Below, piece after piece: positions 7,786 through 16,406 of a DNA stretch of 17,489 nucleotides. Position numbers and translations under genes: made by a program. This DNA comes from Pseudomonadota bacterium (GTDB lineage Bacteria; Pseudomonadota; Alphaproteobacteria; Reyranellales; Reyranellaceae), in the NCBI GenBank assembly GCA_023436825.1, contig JAEZHS010000583.1, forward strand, positions 1-17,489, read 5' to 3'. The notes beneath the pieces were generated by a model. That model had not been told where the DNA came from. It saw only the letters and a program-made list of their open reading frames with translations, and made no database searches. Position 1 is the stretch's first letter. Each line of letters starts with the position of its first letter.

Positions 7786-9519
7786 TTATCGGGAAACGCT
7801 CTGGTCTTGCCGACTTCGACCCGAAGCAGACACCTGCCAAGCGCGCACGCCATCAGTTATGCGTTCGTGAAAGTTGTCCGGGCCCACCAGGGCTTCCAGT
7901 CCCTCGAGCCGCATTCGCTCCCGCACCTGATCGCGAACCCGTGCAAGGGCAAGGGTTATGCCTTGGCCTTGCAGCTCCTTGACCACGTTCGACAGCTCGT
8001 CGAGGGCGGTGGTGTCGACCAGGTTCACCGACTCGGCATCGACAAGGACATGTCTCACCGGCGGATGTCTCCCGGCCAGCGCAGCCTTCAGCCCATGCCT
8101 GACGTGACCGATGCTGGCAAAGAACAGATCGCCGCCGGGACGCCAGATCAACAGGCCGGGGAAGGTGATCGCCTCCGGGTGCAGAACGACGTCGCGGTAG
8201 GCTTCCGTGCCAGGCAGCTGCCCCAGCACCGCGCCCTGCGGATGGCTGGTTCGATAGATCAACGTTATCAGCGACAGCACGACACCAAGCGCGATCCCAT
8301 GGGGGACGCCAAGCGCGAGCTCGCCGGCGACGACAACGGCGGCGAGAGCAAATTCCCATCGACTGCGGACGAACAGGTCGCGCAGATAACCGGGCTTCGA
8401 CAGGTGCAGCATTGCCGCGATGACGATGGCGGCAAGCGCCGGGTGCGGCATGCCCCGGAAGAGCGGCGTGAGAAAGATCAGGGTGAGGAAGCAAAAAACC
8501 GCGGCGACGAGATTGGCGACCTGGGTGCGCGCGCCGGCAGCCATGGCGACCGAGGTCTTGGACAGGCTGCCGACCACGAGAAAGCCGCCAACAAGGCCGC
8601 TCAGGATGTTGGCCGGCCCGTGCGCGATCAATTCCTGGTTCGGATCGACATTGCCGCCGTCCTTGAGCGTCGCGGCCTTTGCTCCGCCGAGCGCTTCGGC
8701 ATAGCCAACCAGCACGATGGCAAGCGCGCCGGGGACAAGCTCCAGCAGGATCTCGGGATCGAGGTTGGGGAAAACGAGGTGCGGCAGGCCGGAGGGGAGA
8801 TCTCCAACCACGCTGACGCCGGCCGCTTCGCCACCAAGAAGGCTGACGAGGGCGGTGGCGGCGACTGTCACGATGAGCGCGGCAGGGACGCGAGGCGTCA
8901 GGTGGCGGAGCGACTGCATGGCGACGAGGCTGAGCAGGCCCGTCAATACCGGCACGAGCGGGGCGTCGGGCAGGTGCTGCAGCACTGACCGCAGTTTGTC
9001 GAAGAAGTTGCCGGATGCGCCGTCGATGCCCAGCAGATGCGGCACCTGGCCGATGATTGTGACGCAGACCAGTCCCTCGATGAATCCGCGCATCACCGGC
9101 GTGGGAATGAAGGCTGCCACCCAGCCCATGCGCAGCACGCCGAACAGCAGGAAGAAGACGCCGATCAGGATGGCGAGAGTGGAGGTGAGCTCATTGAACT
9201 GCGCAGTGCCATGCGCCGCGATGGCGGCCACTGTCAGGGCGGAGATCAGGCCGGTCGCGGTGTCCGGGCCGACGACCAGCAGGCGCGAAGAACCGAGCAG
9301 CGCATAGGCAATCAACGGCGGAACGATGGTATAGAGGCCCATGATCGGCGGCACGCCGACGATGCCGGCATAGGCCATGCCTTCCGGAACCATGACCGCC
9401 CAGACGGCGAGGCCCGCCAGAGCGTCGGGAAGCCACCATGCGCGCCGATAGGCAGGAAGCCAGCCGACGGCAGGCAGCATGCGCCGCAAGAGGGAAGCCT
9501 GGTTGGCCGTGACAGGCAT
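7786..9519 (-). CDS. SulP-family inorganic anion transporter with STAS domain
   Basis: This 577-residue SulP/SLC26-type permease has the typical N-terminal entry (WLPDALAGLAVWAVMVPEGMAYAGIVGVPP) written across the first membrane span and the following loop; these families move sulfate, bicarbonate or related anions across the inner membrane. About a dozen hydrophobic spans fill residues 30-430. A cytoplasmic STAS domain covers about residues 441-560, with LVDAESVNLVDTTALDELS as its core. Substrate cannot be read from sequence. The ATG at 9519 is chosen; the frame extends six codons to a TTG at 9537. The gene lies 110 nt downstream of the acylase gene on the same strand, with hairpins between, so it may have its own promoter. 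Confidence 0.92.
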   Translation of the reverse strand: MPVTANQASLLRRMLPAVGWLPAYRRAWWLPDALAGLAVWAVMVPEGMAYAGIVGVPPIMGLYTIVPPLIAYALLGSSRLLVVGPDTATGLISALTVAAIAAHGTAQFNELTSTLAILIGVFFLLFGVLRMGWVAAFIPTPVMRGFIEGLVCVTIIGQVPHLLGIDGASGNFFDKLRSVLQHLPDAPLVPVLTGLLSLVAMQSLRHLTPRVPAALIVTVAATALVSLLGGEAAGVSVVGDLPSGLPHLVFPNLDPEILLELVPGALAIVLVGYAEALGGAKAATLKDGGNVDPNQELIAHGPANILSGLVGGFLVVGSLSKTSVAMAAGARTQVANLVAAVFCFLTLIFLTPLFRGMPHPALAAIVIAAMLHLSKPGYLRDLFVRSRWEFALAAVVVAGELALGVPHGIALGVVLSLITLIYRTSHPQGAVLGQLPGTEAYRDVVLHPEAITFPGLLIWRPGGDLFFASIGHVRHGLKAALAGRHPPVRHVLVDAESVNLVDTTALDELSNVVKELQGQGITLALARVRDQVRERMRLEGLEALVGPDNFHERITDGVRAWQVSASGRSRQDQSVSR

Positions 9520-9569
9520 CGTCTTTCGTCCGTCCAAGATGAGGGCGCTGGGGCCGCCAGGAGATTGTT

Positions 9570-9609
9570 GATCGGGAATATCCGATCAGCCCTAACTCCC
9601 ATACGGGAG
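9570..9609 (-). promoter_or_regulatory. two hairpins between acylase and SulP genes
   Basis: GATCGG/CCGATC (9570-9587) and CTCCC-ATAC-GGGAG (9596-9609) lie after the acylase stop and 50-90 nt before the SulP start, read on the - strand. They could be a weak terminator for the acylase or an operator for the transporter. No U-run is seen. Confidence 0.35.
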
Positions 9610-9629
9610 CATAGCATGACGTGTTCAGA

Positions 9630-11996
9630 TCACTGGCCGGGCATCAACCGGATCCGGGCAGTGACCGATGCCGCGGCGGTCTCCGGCCCCAGCGCAACCG
9701 TGGATCCACCGGCCCAGCGCTCCAGGAACACGTGTGCTGTCGGGCTCAGCAGATGACCGGATTGACCGGGCGCCACGATGAACCGGCTGCGGTCGAGGTC
9801 GGCCAGGTCATAGGCCGCGCGATAGGACGCTCCGTGCACGGTCTCGAATCCGCCGAACAGGGCTTCCTGGCGGTTGATCGTGGTCGTGTCGCCGGGCACT
9901 GGCGCGCTCGCCTCGGTCAGCCATCCCACCAGCGGCACGAAGCGGAGCACCGGGTGGGCAAACACCGCCCGATGCACGGCGCCCCAGCGCCAGGCCGCGG
10001 GATCCGGTCCCAGTCGAGCGGCAAGCTCGGTTGCTGCGCTCTCCAACGCCTTGGCCAGCATCGTGTCGCACGGGCCACCGCACCAGTCGGACCGCGCGGT
10101 CGGGTCGGCGTCGGCGGACAGCAGCCACGCCACGAAATCCAGGCGCGATACGGCGGGGGACTGCTCGGGTACGCCCGCCCGACGCAGCACGTCCTCGCGA
10201 AAGCGGGTGAGCCAAGCGTTGAAGATCAGCGGCTGCGGACCGTCCATGGACATGGCGCCATCCCAAGCCTGCAACTGCAGGAGCGCCCGGCGGGCGATTC
10301 CCTCGGGCACCGCCACACCGCGCAGCACGGGAAGAAGCTGGCGGGCATAGGTGCTGCCGGCATCGCTTTGCATGCGCGCGAAGTCGGCCACGCTGTGTCG
10401 CGTGGACGCGGCCAGCACTTCGTCGATGCGCTCTGCGCGCCACGGACCGCGCGGATCGTGGCCCAGGAAGACCGGAAAATCGGGCGGCGCCACCGGCTCG
10501 TTGGCGTTCACCAGCCGTCCGCTCGGCGGATCGACCGTAACCGGAAGCTGGCCGCCGGAGGCGAAGCCGGTCCAGTCGTGCAGGCCGTCCGCTCCATCCA
10601 CCGGAATGCTGCCGTCGCCGGTGCGACGGACCGGGACGCGGCCAGTCACGAACAGGCCGATATGCTCGGCATCCGCCACGACCATGTTCTGCACCGGCGA
10701 GGTGATCCTGGCCGCCGCTTCGCCCGCCTCGGCCACACTGCCGGCGCGGTTGAGCGCGAGAAATCCCGACGCTGTGGTCTCGCCGGGCTTGAGGCTCGCC
10801 ATCGACACGGCGAGCAGCTTGCCGTCCTTCTCCGGCGCGATGTCGCTGATCACGGGCCCGTGCCTGGTCTCGCGCACCTCGAGCACGACATCCGGCTGGC
10901 CGCGCGCGCGGATACGCTCCTCGCGGGTCGTGAACGGTCGCGGCCCATCCGGCGTCGCGTACCGATCGTCACCGACCGGCGTCTCGATGAAAACGTCCTG
11001 GGTATCGGCGCCGGTGGTCGTGAAGGCCCAGGCGATGCGAGGGTTGCGCCCCATCACGATGCCCGGCACGCCCGGTGCCGTGGCCCCTGCCCACACGCCG
11101 TCGGGCCGCTCGATGCGAACCAGGTACCAGGGTCCGGGCAGCGAATAGGTGAGATGCGGGTCGCCCGCGAGCAGCGGGTGCCCGGTGGCGCTCAGCTTGC
11201 CGGCGACGGCCCAGCCGTTCGATTCGTCCGGCGGCAACGTGAATGGTTCGGGGAAGTGCGGCAATGCAGCCAGGACCTGCGCTGCCCTGGCCGAGAGGCG
11301 CGTGTCGCCGCTGGCCTTTTGTAGCGGCGCCTCGCGACCGCGCCTAGGCCACAGCTCGGCGATCCGCTCCGCCGAAAGCGTCTCCGATAGCGCAAGCCGC
11401 GCCAGCTCCTGCTGCCAGTTGCCGGCCAGCCACAGCCCCATGGTCTTCGCCCACAGCAGGGTGTCCGACGGCCGCCACGGCTCGGGGGCGCCGAGCAGGA
11501 TGAACTCCGGTGCGCTGAACCGTCCGCGCGCCGAGATCCAGGCGTTCACGCCGCGCGCGTAGGCTTCGAAGACGTCGCGGTCGGCGGCGGGCAGTGCGGC
11601 TTCATCGGCCAGGGCGCGAACGCGCAGCCCGAGCACCCGCATCTCGCGATCGAAGCGCAGCGTTTCCGGTGCCGCCGCCAACTCCGACAGGCGGCCCGAT
11701 GCGGCCCTGCGCAGCAGCTCGAGCTGGAACATCCGGTCGCGCCCATGCAGGTAGCCGAGTGCCACCGCCGCATCGATCTCCGATGCGGCGCGGATACGCG
11801 GCACGCCGTCCTGGTCCATCGTGATCGACACCGGCGCCGACAGCCCGGGAATCGTCGCCTCCTGGTCGGAGGACGGCAGGCTGTACCAGAGCAGACATCC
11901 GACCAAGGCGACGGCCAGCAACGCGGTCACGCCAAGAGCGACGGCCGTCCACCGGATCGTGCGCCACAAGCGTGGCCTTCGCAGCGAGAGTCCCAT
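9630..11996 (-). CDS. penicillin acylase family protein (Ntn hydrolase)
   Basis: A 788-residue member of the penicillin amidase family. These precursors cut themselves into two chains and hydrolyse amide bonds of acylated substrates such as beta-lactams, acyl-homoserine lactones or other N-acyl compounds. A hydrophobic segment at about residues 13-39 is a signal peptide or membrane anchor. Family landmarks are DQDGVPRIRA, LGYLHGRDRMFQLELLRR, the processing site and catalytic serine in DESNGWAVAG (Ser259), GVPGIVMGRNPRIAWAFT, and the VNANEP segment in the beta-chain that carries the conserved Asn. Length and order fit the family. The ATG at 11996 is chosen over a GTG one codon upstream. The substrate is unknown; quorum-signal degradation or cell-wall or acyl-amino-acid scavenging are possibilities only. 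Confidence 0.9.
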   Translation of the reverse strand: MGLSLRRPRLWRTIRWTAVALGVTALLAVALVGCLLWYSLPSSDQEATIPGLSAPVSITMDQDGVPRIRAASEIDAAVALGYLHGRDRMFQLELLRRAASGRLSELAAAPETLRFDREMRVLGLRVRALADEAALPAADRDVFEAYARGVNAWISARGRFSAPEFILLGAPEPWRPSDTLLWAKTMGLWLAGNWQQELARLALSETLSAERIAELWPRRGREAPLQKASGDTRLSARAAQVLAALPHFPEPFTLPPDESNGWAVAGKLSATGHPLLAGDPHLTYSLPGPWYLVRIERPDGVWAGATAPGVPGIVMGRNPRIAWAFTTTGADTQDVFIETPVGDDRYATPDGPRPFTTREERIRARGQPDVVLEVRETRHGPVISDIAPEKDGKLLAVSMASLKPGETTASGFLALNRAGSVAEAGEAAARITSPVQNMVVADAEHIGLFVTGRVPVRRTGDGSIPVDGADGLHDWTGFASGGQLPVTVDPPSGRLVNANEPVAPPDFPVFLGHDPRGPWRAERIDEVLAASTRHSVADFARMQSDAGSTYARQLLPVLRGVAVPEGIARRALLQLQAWDGAMSMDGPQPLIFNAWLTRFREDVLRRAGVPEQSPAVSRLDFVAWLLSADADPTARSDWCGGPCDTMLAKALESAATELAARLGPDPAAWRWGAVHRAVFAHPVLRFVPLVGWLTEASAPVPGDTTTINRQEALFGGFETVHGASYRAAYDLADLDRSRFIVAPGQSGHLLSPTAHVFLERWAGGSTVALGPETAAASVTARIRLMPGQ

Positions 11997-11999
11997 CAC

Positions 12000-12655
12000 G
12001 CAGACTGGTCGTTTAGGGTGCGATCGTCACGATGAAACACTGCGTGGCGCTGATTTGCAAAGGGGTCATAGGCGATGACGGCGGCGCAGCGACCCAGGGT
12101 GCGCTCGTGCTCCTCTGGTAGCGCCGCGACGATGGGCAAGCAGAAGGGGCGGCAAACTTGTGCAGGAGGCGCTGGCGAAGGGCGACTCGTCCGTCGAGGC
12201 GCTGGGATGGCTGGAGGAGTCGACGGGCGCGCAGGGCTTCGGCGTGGCGACTCCGTCCTGGAAGGTGGGCTGCAGGCCGCATACTTGCGAAGTACCCCTC
12301 ATGCTTCATTGAGGCGCGGCTCTCCAGGCATACTCTTGTTGCGCAGTGATGTGCTTGTGCTGGTGCCTCGGCCAAACCTCACCGGCGGAAACAGGGAGTG
12401 GCGTTCAGAGACAACGTCGGTCCTAACAGAAAACATCGGTTGATCTGGCTTTGGTCCCGCTGAACTGTAGGAGAGAAGATTAGTCCTCGACACCTCAGCT
12501 CCTCCTCACGCTGGTGAGCGCTATCGATTTCTCGCCGCCACGGCGCGCAGAGGGGCAAACGCAGTATCGCGAAATCCGATTGCACCGCGCTTGATCGAGC
12601 TAGCTCGACAATCGCGAAGCCGAATGCCGCCGTAAGACGTCCAGCGCTGGGTATC
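12000..12655. other. gene-poor stretch of about 650 bp
   Basis: I see no gene with convincing start, codon use or family motif here. A short + strand frame at 12160-12312 (VQEALAKGDSSVEALGWLEE ... ending CEVPLMLH) reads like protein and may be a degraded gene fragment. A 14-bp palindrome lies near the right end. The stretch must hold the promoter of the divergent acylase and that of the coiled-coil gene cluster. Confidence 0.5.
12595..12608. promoter_or_regulatory. 14-bp perfect palindrome upstream of the four-gene cluster
   Basis: TCGAGCTAGCTCGA is a perfect palindrome ending 47 nt before the ATG at 12656. Position and symmetry fit an operator for a dimeric regulator, but no second copy was noticed and no known consensus is matched. 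Confidence 0.3.
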
Positions 12656-14698
12656 ATGCGCAAGCCAGTCGACACCGCGCCACGGAATGGTGAATTCGTT
12701 ATCCTGGAGGATGCCGCACGCGGTACGATTGCGGTCGCTCGCTGGTCGGCCGAAGCCGCGCAGTGGCTCGATGAGAAGGGCGCGCCTACTCAACTCGACG
12801 CAACGCACTGGCATGTGCCGCAAGATTTCGATGAGGAGGGCACGCCTAGTCAACTCAATGCAAGATTTTGGCAGACGCCGAGTCCTGCAAAGGGCGTTGT
12901 CACGATGGGCGACGAACGCAGATCGCTCTCGAGCCCGAGTGAGCAGCGTATTCACCACACGCCTTCGGACCCCGCGCCTGGCATGGCTGCGCAACCGAAG
13001 CGGGCCGCAAAGCTGAGGAGATGCGTGAGCCTCTGGGCCCGGTTTGCTGGTTTTGCCGGGCGCGGCTGCGGCAAGGTCCTGTCGCCATTTGCGGTTGCCG
13101 GCGGCTGGATCGTCGACCGCCGACGCAGCATGGCAACCATGGCGGCTTGCCTGCTCGTCGGCGCGACGCTCGGCGATCTCGGAAAGTCGCTCCTCCATTG
13201 GACAGCATCGGAGGACGACACCGAGTTGAAGCAAGCCCTTCAGCAGGAGCGCGACCGGGCCAGCAAACTTGCCGATGATGTGGCCGCGGCGGCGTCGCAG
13301 GCGGCGCTGATTCGCCAGGCAGGCGACGCGTCGGCGCGTGAGAAAGCGGCCAGTGAACGCGCCCTCGTCGAGCTACGCCATGCACTGCAGTCGGAGCTGG
13401 CCAAGGCCAACAAGCTCGCCCGGCAACTCGCGGAGGCGCAGCGCGACAACGCGGCCCAGACCGCAGTTGCCAGCAACACGATTGCCGAGGCCCGGCGAGC
13501 GGAGGAAGAGCTGCGCCAGTCGCTGAAGCGACAAGAAGCTGAGACAGCCCAGGCAAACATACGCTCGGCCGAGCAACTGGTCGTCCTGAAACAGGAGCAG
13601 GACAAGGCTGAGAAGAGGCGCGTCGAGCTCGCTGCAACGCAGCGCGAAGTAGAGTCACAGGCGGCGATGTTGCGCTCGGCAAGCGACGAGGCCGCGCGGC
13701 TGAAGCAGGCGACTGCGCGAGATATGGACGGGCTTCGCCAGGAGCTGCGACAGGCACAAGACAAGGCCGAAAAGCTCGCCGGTGAATTGACTGCGGCGCG
13801 GGAGGAGGTCGAGGCTCAGACTGCCGCGGTGCGTGCCGCGCGTGATGAGGCCCGGCGGGTCGTCGAGACGGACAAACTGACAACCGATCAGCAAGGTCAG
13901 GCCCAACGTGACGCAGAAGCCAAGGCCGATAAGCTCGGCAGCGAATTGGCGGCAGTGCGCAAGGAGATGGAGGCTGAGAGAGCGCTATCGCGGGTAACCG
14001 ACGAAGAGGCCCAACGGGTCTCCGAGACGAGCAGGCGAAGGGCCGACGAGCAAGACCAGGCGCTAGGCGAGGCGCAAGCCAAGGCCGAGAAGCTGGTAAC
14101 TGAATTGGCGGCAGCGCGGCGTGAAGTCCAGCAGGAACGGGACAAGACAAGAAATCTCGCCACCGAACTCGCCGAAGCAAGGTCGAGCCTGGAGGCGCAG
14201 GCGAAGGCAAAGGCCGCCGAAGGAGCTGCCCGCGACAAGGAGTTGGCAGCCGTGCGAGAAGAACTGCAGAAGGCAAAGGCGCAAGCAACCTTTGCCCACG
14301 ATTTTCTTCAAGCTGATCTCCCCTGGACCCTGCCGGCATCGGCGTTGTCCATGGGCGATCGTTCTGGGCAGAGAAGGCCACCGGCGAATGCGGCGACGCA
14401 GCCGGCAGCAGCCATCGAGCAGGGCAGCCAGCAAGTCGTTCGCCTGATAGCGCGAGCCGACCTGCTGCTGGAGCAGGGCAATATCGGCCCTGCGCGAAAC
14501 TTGCTCGACCAGGCGGCGGAGATGGGCAGCACGGAGGCACTGTTCTGGCTGGCCGAGACATACGATCCACGCCTCCTGTCGGCACGGCAGACTTTCGGCA
14601 CCCAGAGCGACGTCGCCAAAGCGCGCGAACTCTACGGTAAGGCACTGGCCGGCGGCTTGGATCAAGCCAAGGCCCGATTGGAAGCATTGCAGCAATGA
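12656..14698 (+). CDS. membrane-anchored coiled-coil protein with Sel1/TPR-like C-terminus
   Basis: This 680-residue protein begins with a small Trp-rich module (RKPVDTAPRNGEFVILED ... VARWSAEAAQW) in which a 20-residue stretch is tandemly duplicated. A basic linker follows, then one membrane helix at about residues 158-180. A long Ala/Glu/Lys/Arg-rich coiled coil (about 186-545) contains near-regular 53-residue repeats. A C-terminal helical-repeat region (about 590-680) reads like Sel1/TPR units: ADLLLEQGNIGPARNLLDQA, then ALFWLAETYDP and AKARELYGKALAGG. Topology is probably a short cytoplasmic N-terminus with the coiled coil outside the inner membrane, by inference. No good ribosome-binding site precedes the ATG at 12656, but the N-terminal module looks like a natural start. 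It heads a cluster with three genes for exported proteins; the next starts 19 nt later. A scaffold or envelope-spanning role is a guess. Confidence 0.8.
   Translation: MRKPVDTAPRNGEFVILEDAARGTIAVARWSAEAAQWLDEKGAPTQLDATHWHVPQDFDEEGTPSQLNARFWQTPSPAKGVVTMGDERRSLSSPSEQRIHHTPSDPAPGMAAQPKRAAKLRRCVSLWARFAGFAGRGCGKVLSPFAVAGGWIVDRRRSMATMAACLLVGATLGDLGKSLLHWTASEDDTELKQALQQERDRASKLADDVAAAASQAALIRQAGDASAREKAASERALVELRHALQSELAKANKLARQLAEAQRDNAAQTAVASNTIAEARRAEEELRQSLKRQEAETAQANIRSAEQLVVLKQEQDKAEKRRVELAATQREVESQAAMLRSASDEAARLKQATARDMDGLRQELRQAQDKAEKLAGELTAAREEVEAQTAAVRAARDEARRVVETDKLTTDQQGQAQRDAEAKADKLGSELAAVRKEMEAERALSRVTDEEAQRVSETSRRRADEQDQALGEAQAKAEKLVTELAAARREVQQERDKTRNLATELAEARSSLEAQAKAKAAEGAARDKELAAVREELQKAKAQATFAHDFLQADLPWTLPASALSMGDRSGQRRPPANAATQPAAAIEQGSQQVVRLIARADLLLEQGNIGPARNLLDQAAEMGSTEALFWLAETYDPRLLSARQTFGTQSDVAKARELYGKALAGGLDQAKARLEALQQ
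12770..12889 (+). repeat. 60-bp in-frame tandem duplication in the coiled-coil gene
   Basis: The DNA starting gatgagaagggcgcgcctac at 12770 recurs with substitutions at 12830 (gatgaggagggcacgcctag). Encoded peptides are DEKGAPTQLDATHW and DEEGTPSQLNARFW. The period is 60 nt, or 20 residues. Confidence 0.8.
13601..14077 (+). repeat. three consecutive 53-residue coiled-coil repeats
   Basis: Units begin at residues 316 (DKAEKRRVELAATQREVE), 369 (DKAEKLAGELTAAREEVE) and 422 (AKADKLGSELAAVRKEME). A fourth, partial unit starts at 475 (AKAEKLVTELAAARREVQ). Spacing is exactly 53 residues (159 nt) each time. Less regular copies lie upstream at residues 200 and 249. Confidence 0.8.
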
Positions 14699-14717
14699 AC
14701 GCAGCAGGAAGCGATCG

Positions 14718-15737
14718 ATGATGGTGAGGCCTATGAAGAGCTTGTTGAGCGCACTTGCGCTGTTGGCGCCTATCACCCTTGCGCTTTACCCGGGCACAGC
14801 AGATGCGCAGAACCAGCCGGCCCGACGCGCGCCGACCTACGCCGAGCGGCAGGACAAGATCAATGCCTGGACGGTGGGCCTGGCCGCAGGCCTTCTCGAA
14901 GGGGCGCCGCTGCGGCTGGCTACCGAAATGTCCCGAGTGGTTGATGACGGGGAAAATCTTCACGTCTTGCCGATCGTGACGCGCGGTCCCACCGAGAACC
15001 TCAATTCCCTCCTCTATCTGCGCGGTGTTGATCTGGCGATCATCAACTCCGACTCACTGGATGAGTACAAGGTCGTGTTCCCCGATATCGGGCTCCATGT
15101 GAAATTCCTGCTCAGTCTTTTCCCGTCCGAGCTTCACGTCTTCGTCCGGCCGGAGATCCAGAGTCTTCAGGACCTCGCCGGCAAGAAGGTGAACTTCAAT
15201 ACTTTGGGCACGGCGGCCGCCTACACCGGACCGCTGATCTTCAGCCGATTGGGCATCGACATCGAGAAGACCTTCATTCCGCATCCGTTGGCGTTGCAAC
15301 AGATGCGCAAGGGAGACATGGCGGCGGTCGTCTTCATCACGACAAAGCCCGTCGACGCCTTCATTCGTGGCAAGTGGGAACCCGGTTTCAAGTTCCTGCC
15401 GGTGGGCTACGACGCGAAATTCGAGGACTATTATCTGCCGGCGTTTCTGGAAGCTTCCGACTATCCGGCGTTGGTGAAGCCTGGCGAGCGCGTTGCGACG
15501 TTGGCCGTACCCACTGTACTCGCGACCTACAACTGGCCGGTCAATTCAAACCGCTATCAGCGGGTGGCTCGCTTCACCGACTACCTTTTCGGCCGTATCG
15601 ACAGGCTGCAGGTTCCTGGCTTCGACCCCAACTGGAAAACGATCAATCTGGGCGCGACGGTGCCGAGCCTTGACCGCTTCTCCGCAGCGCAGGAGTGGCT
15701 GGATCGCCAGAGTCGCCAGCGCGCGTCGAAGCAATGA
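14718..15737 (+). CDS. TAXI-family TRAP-type periplasmic solute-binding protein
   Basis: This 339-residue exported protein is predicted to be cleaved after TADA (residue 30). The mature part matches the TAXI/NMT1-like binding fold. It opens with AWTVGLAAGLLEGAPLRLATEM, continues with VLPIVTRGPTENLNSLLYLRGVD and LAIINSDSLDEYK, then has the typical VRPEIQSLQDLAGKKVNF and TLGTAAAYTGPLIFSRLGID lobes and a GDMAAVVFITTKPVDAF strand. TAXI proteins normally deliver small acids such as glutamate to a fused TRAP permease, but no TRAP membrane subunit lies in this window, so it is an orphan here. AGGAAG precedes the ATG at 14718; an internal ATG at 14733 is an alternative. It starts 19 nt after the coiled-coil gene and overlaps the next gene by ATGA, so it is very likely in one operon. 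Confidence 0.85.
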   Translation: MMVRPMKSLLSALALLAPITLALYPGTADAQNQPARRAPTYAERQDKINAWTVGLAAGLLEGAPLRLATEMSRVVDDGENLHVLPIVTRGPTENLNSLLYLRGVDLAIINSDSLDEYKVVFPDIGLHVKFLLSLFPSELHVFVRPEIQSLQDLAGKKVNFNTLGTAAAYTGPLIFSRLGIDIEKTFIPHPLALQQMRKGDMAAVVFITTKPVDAFIRGKWEPGFKFLPVGYDAKFEDYYLPAFLEASDYPALVKPGERVATLAVPTVLATYNWPVNSNRYQRVARFTDYLFGRIDRLQVPGFDPNWKTINLGATVPSLDRFSAAQEWLDRQSRQRASKQ

Positions 15738-16393
15738 AGTCGGCAGCCGCCTGCCTGCCTGTCGCGCTGGCCTTGGCGAGCGCCTCCGCGATGGCGCAAG
15801 CGGCCGGCGATCTCATGGACAGGCTGCGAACGTGCTCGACCCTCTCACAGGCCGAGAGGACGGAGTGTCTGGATCTGCTCTCCCGCGATATCGGACCGGG
15901 AGCCGCGCAGCCGCGGCCAGCCTCCGGCTCCGACGGGCCGGCGACGCCGGAAAGCTGGGTTGTCAGCGAAACGACTTCACCGCTCGACTACTCGCCCGTC
16001 GTGATCGCCACTGCCACAGCCAGAGGTGCTCCGGATGGTTCGGGCATGAAGCTTTCGATTGCGTGTCGCGGTGGGACTACATCGTTGCTGCTCGGCGGCC
16101 CTGGTGCCTTGCCGGCGGGAGATAGCTATGCTGTTTCCTATGCTGTTGACGGCGGACCGCCAACGACGCTGGTGGCCACCGCCGCGCCATCCGGGACGGG
16201 CATGACCGTCACCGCGGATGTCGTACGTTTGTTGCTGTCGCTGCCGGCAAAGGGCGAGATCGCTTTTCGCATAGTCGGCCGCCAGGGTGTGGCGCAGGAG
16301 GGGCGCTATTCCTTGGACCGGTTAAGGAGCACGCGCGAGCGATTGGCATTGTCCTGCAAATGGCCGACCAGGTCGGAGTCGCCACGAAAGTGA
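15734..16393 (+). CDS. secreted protein resembling T6SS-associated VasI/TagO
   Basis: This 219-residue protein has a signal peptide ending near AMAQA (about residue 23). A short N-terminal part holds two cysteines, Cys34 and Cys45. The beta-rich domain begins at ESWVVSETTSPLDYSPVV, continues with MKLSIACRGGTTSLLLGG and SYAVSYAVDGGPPTTL, and ends with DVVRLLLSLPAKGEIAFRIV. This order (Cys pair, WxV...SPxDxS, L-I-x-C, then a late hydrophobic strand) resembles the VasI/TagO family associated with type VI secretion; similar proteins also occur away from T6SS loci in alphaproteobacteria. No T6SS genes are in this window. The start codon overlaps the stop of the binding-protein gene (ATGA), which points to translational coupling. 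The family link is moderate and the function unknown. Confidence 0.7.
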   Translation: MKSAAACLPVALALASASAMAQAAGDLMDRLRTCSTLSQAERTECLDLLSRDIGPGAAQPRPASGSDGPATPESWVVSETTSPLDYSPVVIATATARGAPDGSGMKLSIACRGGTTSLLLGGPGALPAGDSYAVSYAVDGGPPTTLVATAAPSGTGMTVTADVVRLLLSLPAKGEIAFRIVGRQGVAQEGRYSLDRLRSTRERLALSCKWPTRSESPRK

Positions 16394-16406
16394 TGAGGGC
16401 GAGGAC

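Noticed and set aside
7807..8988. 393-codon open frame on the + strand
   Set aside because: It is antisense to the SulP transporter and lacks any hydrophobic or family pattern.
9621..11324. 567-codon open frame on the + strand
   Set aside because: It is antisense to the penicillin acylase gene, with His/Arg/Gly-rich translation and no motif.
12900..14963. 687-codon open frame on the - strand
   Set aside because: It is antisense to the coiled-coil gene and its translation is Pro/Arg/Ser-rich low-complexity, as expected from the complement of Ala/Glu/Lys codons.
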